64,000 nucleotides of DNA from Taxillus chinensis. Its lineage: Eukaryota; Streptophyta; Magnoliopsida; Santalales; Loranthaceae. Shown here piece by piece: positions 58,376-64,000 of this stretch (positions within the stretch are counted from its first letter, which is position 1; every line of letters begins with the position of its first letter). The stretch is taken from positions 42,904,721 through 42,968,720 of the forward strand of contig CM042085.1 in NCBI GenBank assembly GCA_023512835.1, written 5' to 3'. The notes below the pieces were generated by a model. That model was not told the origin of the DNA and did not search any database. It worked only from the letters and a program-made list of their open reading frames with translations. The position numbers and the translations under genes were made by a program.

Positions 58376-59284
58376 TAGGCCCTAGTTCCCTTAATCCAGC
58401 CATTGCAATGGTGGTCTGGCGCATCCTCCGAAGCTCCCCAGGAAGATGACCTAGGGGAGCCCATCTATATTCATCTTCATCCGGCCCTCTCCACTGCTGA
58501 TGCCACAGCTGCTTTTCCGCAGTTTACTTATGGAGACACCTTGCAAGCACGTTTTACACGTGATTCAGAAGTCTTCACGTCATCTTATTTGCAGCGTATC
58601 CTAGCTGATGAGTACTTATCTTCCGATGACGTTGACTTATTCTGCCGTACAATGCGACACGTGGTGGAAGCCGAACCCAACGATTACCCTATGGCTCAGT
58701 ACACTTCTATCATGCTGTGTGAGATTTATGAGCAGCCGTTAGAAGAACATATCTTCCACCGGCGGATGAATGGAGCTGCAGAAGGACATCGCTCTTGGCA
58801 CCAGGTCCACGAGGTTCTTATACCGGTCCTCCTTGATCGACACTTTGTACTCTTGCAGTTGGACCTGACTGTGGGCCATGCCGTCCTTTATGACCCGAGC
58901 CAAGCCCATGGGTTTTCCACACGAAAGAAGAAGCTTGTCCATGGTTTCTTGAAAAAAATCAAAACCGCACTCCGAAAAGAAGGGCTGTTGACATCCAAGT
59001 TACCTCTGGTGCACTTCAATGAAATGGAGCTTCCCCAACAACCTGATCAATTCAGTTGTGGGATTTTTGTCTGTTATTATTTGATAGCTCTGTTGCAGCA
59101 TAAGGATACTTGGGCGCTCACAGGAGAAACCTCGGCCGACTTTGTCGCACGTCTTGCATTAATGGTGGCCCATGTTATCTTCTACTATAAGCATACCCAC
59201 CAACCGGTAACGCTCCTTTTCCTTTTACTTTTTCCATGCTCTGGGGACATCGCTTCGTTTAAGTATGGGGGGGATTTCCCTTGA
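58376..59284 (+). pseudogene. Element H ORF3b: Ulp1-like C48 cysteine peptidase
   Basis: Open from just after an in-frame TAG (58376-58378) in the Pro/Ser linker to TGA 59282-59284; first ATG at 58403, 293 residues. Motifs counted from that ATG: His147 in LLDRHFVLLQLDL, Asp164 in AVLYDPSQ, Gln212-213 and Cys219 in LPQQPDQFSCGIFVC. The His-Asp spacing of 17 equals that in C and G. Upstream similarity to C/G includes the acidic ED(D)xDxF segment and a W....LIP segment. Family members cleave SUMO-like modifiers; the substrate here is unknown. Confidence 0.85.
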
Positions 59285-60506
59285 ACCGGTTGCTTGTTTG
59301 TTTGCCTGCATGCGTTAATTTTATTTTATGTTTTTGCTGTGAATGTTTGTTTTGCCTGTGAGGTGTAATGGCTACCAAGGTATGACAATTCTGGTTGACT
59401 ATACTGACCACCTTAGTATCTTGTTGTGATAAAGATGTTTCACTTGTTAAGGTGTGTTATAAGTTCGTTGAGCATGTCTTTACTTTTTGAATGATATCAC
59501 CATGATTTTGGAGCTGACGTTTGAATAGTAAGCTGAGCATGTTATGTTAGGATGAGCTTTGTAAACCCTGAAGTTGAGTGCAGAATAGGCATATACTTTT
59601 TGAGAGCACCATTATCTTGCCTTTGAGTATATTTTATGGGTTATTGGGTTATCAATTTGCTCTTAATATTCATTACTAGCTATTTAATAGTTGGAGTTAC
59701 TTAGGCATAAGAAGTACCTGTTTGTGCTCAGTGTTTGGTGTATGATGTTAGTGATTCCAGTATTTCCGCTCAATTCTTGTTTAAACAAAAAAAAACAAAC
59801 AAAAAAGGGGGCTTGTGTGAGGACAATAGCAGAGTGAATAGTCCATCAAGGGAGAGCATAAAATGCAACCTTGTAAGGTTATTACTAAAAATAAGTGTGA
59901 AAAAAAAAAACAGAAAAAAACAAAAGTGTTTGCCATAATAAAAGCCACAATGGCTTACTGTTTATATGTGTTTTTGTGTTGCAGCCATAATGGCTAAGTT
60001 GTTTTGTCTTGCAATTTGAGCTTCCATCTTTACCTCCAAGTGTTGGTCCAAAAGTAGACTAGAGGGTGTGTTTTCCTTGACGAGCACAATAGGGATCTCT
60101 TATGTTTTCGTGGCAAAACTTAATCGATAGTTAGTAGTGGGTGTAAGAGTAAATCCTTAGCTGTTAGGCATTGATAGTAGGGCCTGAGAGGAGAGAAAAG
60201 AAAGTGACATTTAAGTGAGGCTGCTCTAACCTTGGTGAGGACTTTCAGGGGGAGCTAAGTTTATTTTATCCTGGCATGTTTGCTTCTATCTGAACTGTTA
60301 GTAACGATATTACATGGTTGTTGGACTTAATAGTGAGGGCATGTTTTGATTAACTTATGATTCATTTTTAGCTATTGGAATGTCTACTTCATCATGATAG
60401 AATTGTATGCCTTGGGAAACCATGCCTCTCTTGTTTGTTAGTTTATTCGTTCTTTTCCGTTTGACTGTGTGTTTATTTCTTTTTACTTGAGGACAAGCAA
60501 AGGTTC
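59285..60506 (+). other. Element H 3' non-coding region
   Basis: T-rich, with short A runs near 59787-59810 and 59900-59925. Ends in GAGGACAAGCAAAGGTTCAAG before the polypurine tract. No ORF supported. Confidence 0.65.
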
Positions 60507-60521
60507 AAGTATGGGGGAATT
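60507..60521 (+). other. Element H polypurine tract
   Basis: AAGTATGGGGGAATT directly before the right LTR start TGATAACG. Confidence 0.87.
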
Positions 60522-62025
60522 TGATAACGTGCGTTTATGCCGTTATCCTATGCCTTATATAGGGTGTTTTAGAGTATGTTTTGTACCTATTTGCATGTTA
60601 TTTTTGACATATTTGCTCTAACCCCTAGGAAGACCCTGTTTGGTGTATAGTGGTACTCTTTAAGTGTTTTTGGCAGGTTTTGGAGCAACTTTTTCCCACA
60701 CACTTTGGCTAGATCACTCCATCAACTCACAAGGAAGCTATAGGAAGAAGATGGAAGCAAAATGAAGGCAAAATCAAGGTGCACGTGAAAAGCCTTCTCA
60801 CGTTCATTCTCACGTGCAAGGATTTTATTGCATGGATGCCTTCTACAACTCAAGAGGAAGCTTTGGAGCAAATTTGAGTCAAATTGGAGCTGCACGTGAA
60901 AAGGGTCTTCTCACGTGCATTCTCACGTGCAAGCATTTTTGCGCTCCAAATGATGTATTTTGTTGTTTTAATCATTTTCCTCTAAAGAACTGGGGTCAAA
61001 TTTGGTGTAGTTTGAGTTTTATTTCGCCTAGAACGTCGATTAGTGTCACTAACCAAAACGACGTCGTTTTGGCTGCGACCACATTTATAATTAGGGCACA
61101 CCTTTTGTAACCCTAATTTGGCCCACTAAAACCTATAAATAGGAGTCTTTGGAGGCATTGTAAATCATCTTGAGTGGGAGAATCTGATCTGAGCTCTGAA
61201 AAGAGCTATAGCCATTACTAAAAGATCGGATTGTCCTTGGCAAGGAGTGAGTTTGGGCAAGCAGACACCGGAGTCTTTGGAGGCCGGAGTCCTGGTTCAT
61301 CTTGGGGTCTTCCTTTATTGTCCTGGATCTGTAATCATGTTCCTTCTTGAAATTGTTATTGCTTTTGTCATGATTATGGAGTAGTTTTATTAGTCTAAGG
61401 GAGCAATGTAGCCCCCAATAAATTGTATTCAGTTTGGTTATGGTTGTTCAATAAAATAGAATTCAGTTCTTGTTTAATTCACTTGCTTGAATGGAAATGC
61501 CTAGTTTATGTATAATTAGGTAATCTTAGCCCTTGTCTAGGGTGGAACACTAGTGAATTAGATTTAATATTGTATGATGGACCAAGTCTACAACTATTAG
61601 ATTGTTTATCTACCTTGATCACTTTTATTCACATGGACCAAATGGGATAAAAGCCTTAAATCTATCTTAGCATAGACCAAATGTAAGATAGGTAGGAGAT
61701 AATCAACATGAACTTGAACTAGAACATAAATCAAGAACAAGAGCCATAACCAGATTAGTACAATCGATTGGGTGGTAAACATTGTGATCCTAGATGTCTA
61801 TACCAACCGCTTGCCAACATTCTGATTTAATATCTTTTTGTTCAAAATATTTGCACAACAAACATCAATTGTCCAAACATAAAATCAACTTGTTAGCTTA
61901 GTGCTTGCTGCTTAACAGCATTAGCTACCTCCCTGTGGGTTCGACAACCGGAGTCTTAATACTCCATTTTATTACTTGACCAGTGCACTTGCTGCAAAAC
62001 CTTCAGACATAATTTATGCGGGTCA
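60522..62025 (+). repeat. Element H 3' LTR (1,504 bp)
   Basis: TGATAACGTGCG ... GCGGGTCA. Promoter block: G-boxes (about 60782-60929), palindrome 61053-61072, TATAAATA 61134-61141. Its last ~295 bp show the sequence lost from the left LTR, including CCTCCCTGTGGGTTCGACA as in D. Confidence 0.92.
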
Positions 62026-63345
62026 CCTGCATATTAGAATTTGAAGACCCGACTTTTGACCAATCAAGATTAGCTTCATCAAAAGTCACATGGATAGATT
62101 CTTCAACTTTAAAAAGTTTTCTATTGAAGACCCGATAAGCCTTGCTATGCAGTGAGTACCCGACAAAAAATCCCATCATCGGATTTTTGGTTCAAATTTA
62201 TTCCGGGTCTCTTTGCCATTTATCAAGATATAGCAAGTACACCCAAAAGCTCGAAATGTGAAATTGAAGGTTTTCGTCCTCTCCACATCTCATAGGGTGT
62301 TTTCATGGTAGATTTATTTATTAGAGTTCTGCTTCGAACATAGCAGGCAAGGGACACAACTTCCGCCCATAGAGCGAGAGGAAGCGTTGCCCCCGCTAAC
62401 ATGGATCTACCAGCTTCAACTAAAGTACGATTCTTGCGCTCGCCTACCCCATTTTGTTGTGGGATTCTGGGGAGCAGAGAAGTCATCTCGTATGCCCTGT
62501 TCGAGAACAATATGATCTCATTTCTGAAAATCAAATTCCGTACCATGATCACTCCCGATGCATTTAATGCTCGGTCCTTGTGAGTTGCTTATCCAGTTGA
62601 AGAGATCTACTAGATGCTCAAAAGTTTGATCCTTTGATTTCAGGAACATCACCCATGTGTATCTGGTGAAATCATCGATAACCACAAGGGTATATCTGCA
62701 CCTGCCTAGTGATGGAACCGATATAGGACCACAGAGGTCCATATGAAGAAGTTGTAGAGGAGCAGTTATTGAGTTAACCGATTTGCTCTTAAAGCTGTGT
62801 TTGGTCTGTTTGCCAAGTTGGCATTCTCGACAGAGAGAGTCTCTGGAGAACTTGAGTTTGGGTAGACCAGTGACAAGATCAAGTGACGCTAATTTAGACA
62901 AAGTCTTAAAGTTTAAGTGTGCGCATCGCTTGTGCCATAGCCAACTATCTTCATCTGATGCTTTCGTGAGGAAGCATACAGGGTCAGAAGAATTATTTCT
63001 TAAGACCACTGAGTATATGTCCCCATCTCTTGATCCGGATAACTTAACATCTCCAGATAAGTTTTCTCTTACTATACAGGTGTTGGACAAAAAGGAAACA
63101 GTCAATCCTTTGTCACATAAATTACTGACACTTAGCAAATTATGCTTTAAACCTTCGACTAGTGCAACTTTAGTGATTGATACACGGCCGTTAGTTAAAG
63201 TGCCATACCCGACGTCTTACCTTTTGTTGTTGTCGCCATATGAAACGGATGGACCTTGTTTATCATTAACTTCTACAAGCGGAGTCTGATCACCCGTCAT
63301 ATGTCCGGAGCATCCACTATCAAGGATCCACTTGCTTTTATTGAT
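62026..63345 (-). pseudogene. Element G protease and integrase
   Basis: Protease DSGCSGHMTG is readable near 63290-63330. The pre-integrase region has WLWHKRCAHLN and CRECQLGKQ; the core has LLHMDLCGPISVPS, IDDFTRYTWV and, in the 62518-63138 frame, GSDHGTEFDFQK (second Asp). The C-terminal part RIPQQNGVGERKNRTLVEAG (catalytic Glu) and NKSTMKTPYEMWRGRKPS is in another frame (62223-62552). Shifts near 62530, 62240 and 63210. The downstream end is at the H insertion point. Confidence 0.9.
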
Positions 63346-63353
63346 CTTTAACT

Positions 63354-64000
63354 TCAAGTGATCCGGCAATGCATTCCAGAGATGCTCCTGAAAGACAACA
63401 GTTTACACTTTTGGTGCCCAAACTTGTTTCGGGCGGTTAGAGAGAGAGCGATAGTATTGTCAACATTTACGGATTTGATTTTGCTAGGACTCTTAGCTTT
63501 CCAAGTTGACATTAACTTGTTAGTATCAATCGCTTCTTTTATTTGGGTTTTCTTGGGAGAGACACTCCTTTTAGATTTAGATTTTGTTTTGCTCGAAGAA
63601 CCCCTTTTATAAAACTGATCTTTATTGGATTGAAATTGATTACAAAGCCAGCTATCAGATAGACTCCAACATTCATAGTGATAATGACCCATTTCCCTAC
63701 GAGATGGAACAGACACTATAATGTGAAGTACAAACAGGGGATACAGGTCTCTTAGATTTTACGAGACTTTCTACTGTTTCCTTGTGGCCTAATCCATTGC
63801 GTTTGGGTGACGCGCTCTTGGCCCTAAATGCGTCGGCCTTAGCCTTGTCTTTCTTTTTGGGTGCTACGGTTTTGGCTTTAACTGCAGCAGCCTTCCCTTC
63901 ATCTTTAGTTACGGGTGCTCCTGGTTCAGGAAGTCGCGAATGACCTCGACTCCACGATCATAAACTATGGTGCCACCTGAAATGAAACCATCCAACGGTT
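63354..64000 (-). pseudogene. Element G gag C-terminal region (continues past window edge)
   Basis: Aligns with 34499-35089 of C: basic Lys/Ser-rich sequence (KSKRSVSPKKTQIKEA, WKAKSPSKIKS) and the second knuckle region, where C has CSMCREMGHYHYEC but G reads SRREMGHYHYEC, so two Cys are lost around an indel. The N-terminal gag and 5' LTR are outside the window. Confidence 0.82.

Larger units (their letters stand above)
48791..62025 (+). mobile_element. Element H: full-length Athila-like Ty3/gypsy element with ORF3 (13.2 kb)
   Basis: Starts TGATAACGTG, ends GCGGGTCA; target duplication CCTGC at 48786-48790 and 62026-62030. Order: LTR, gag, protease, RT, RNase H, integrase, ~1 kb with repeats and TATA, ORF3a, ORF3b (C48 peptidase), 3' non-coding region, polypurine tract, LTR. 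The comparable LTR parts differ at roughly six positions in 1.2 kb, so H is young. It is the last insertion of its stack (H in G in D). Confidence 0.92.
41058..64000 (-). mobile_element. Element G: second Sirevirus-like copia element, interrupted by H and cut by window edge
   Basis: Minus-strand order as in C: gag (63354 to edge), protease-integrase (62026-63300), [H], RT-RNase H (46777-48790), non-coding stretch, ORF3a/ORF3b (42375-45101), polypurine tract, 3' LTR (41058-42212). It sits in the RT-proximal part of D; the left flank is TGCAT. Removal of H and one CCTGC restores the sequence seen in C at 33119-33140. Confidence 0.9.

Noticed and set aside
56893..59284. Host SUMO-protease gene captured at the locus
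   Set aside because: It sits between pol and the polypurine tract of H and has counterparts at the same place in C and G, so it belongs to the elements; no host-gene exons or introns are seen.

Overview
This window is a nested pile of plant LTR retrotransposons. I found no host gene, rRNA, tRNA gene or CRISPR array. An angiosperm (most likely eudicot) heterochromatic or intergenic region is inferred from the families present: Tekay/Del-type chromoviruses with a C-terminal chromodomain, a Tat/Ogre-type Ty3 element with a second RNase H, Athila-type Ty3 elements with a tRNA-Asp-type primer site, Sirevirus-like Ty1/copia elements, a TRIM and a solo LTR. The species cannot be named from this sequence.

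Layout. Element A (minus strand, 1-10090, left LTR cut by the window edge) is a chromovirus whose left LTR carries a solo LTR (543-2226). A sits inside element B, a Tat/Ogre-like element (minus, 10091-11669 continuing at 21474-24133). B is also split by a TRIM (11670-12174) and, right beside it, by element E, a complete chromovirus (minus, 12178-21473). B ends abruptly at about 24134 against a truncated LTR of element C, a Sirevirus-like copia element (minus, 24134-38022). C contains F, an internally deleted chromovirus remnant (26408-28593). C lies in the 5' LTR of D, an Athila-like element (plus, 38023-41057). D is interrupted by G, a second copia element of the same family as C (minus, 41058 to the right edge). 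G is interrupted by H, a full-length Athila-like element (plus, 48791-62025). Target-site duplications, or a paralogous empty site, support the solo LTR, TRIM/E, F and H insertions.

Most interesting content. C and G (Ty1/copia) and H (Ty3/gypsy) all carry, downstream of pol where env-like genes sit, the same two-module ORF. The first module has a conserved YRC/RCLL/TS..DSVP/DW core; the second is a Ulp1-like (C48) cysteine peptidase with His, Asp, Gln and Cys all present. In H this ORF has its own TATA box preceded by four ~102-bp repeats carrying CGTGAAAA inverted-repeat motifs that resemble the LTR promoter. In C and G the two modules are separated by a same-frame stop at the identical codon. 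Separately, LTRs of unrelated families (E, F, H) share one upstream architecture: G-box-like palindrome, then an AAAACGACGT palindrome, then TATA.

Decay. Every pol gene here is damaged. A carries ten TAG and one TGA stops but only one obvious frameshift, the pattern expected from deamination of methylated CAG. E and H have nearly identical LTRs but many frameshifts, and H contains an abnormal A/G tract (49999-50345), so part of that damage may be assembly error.
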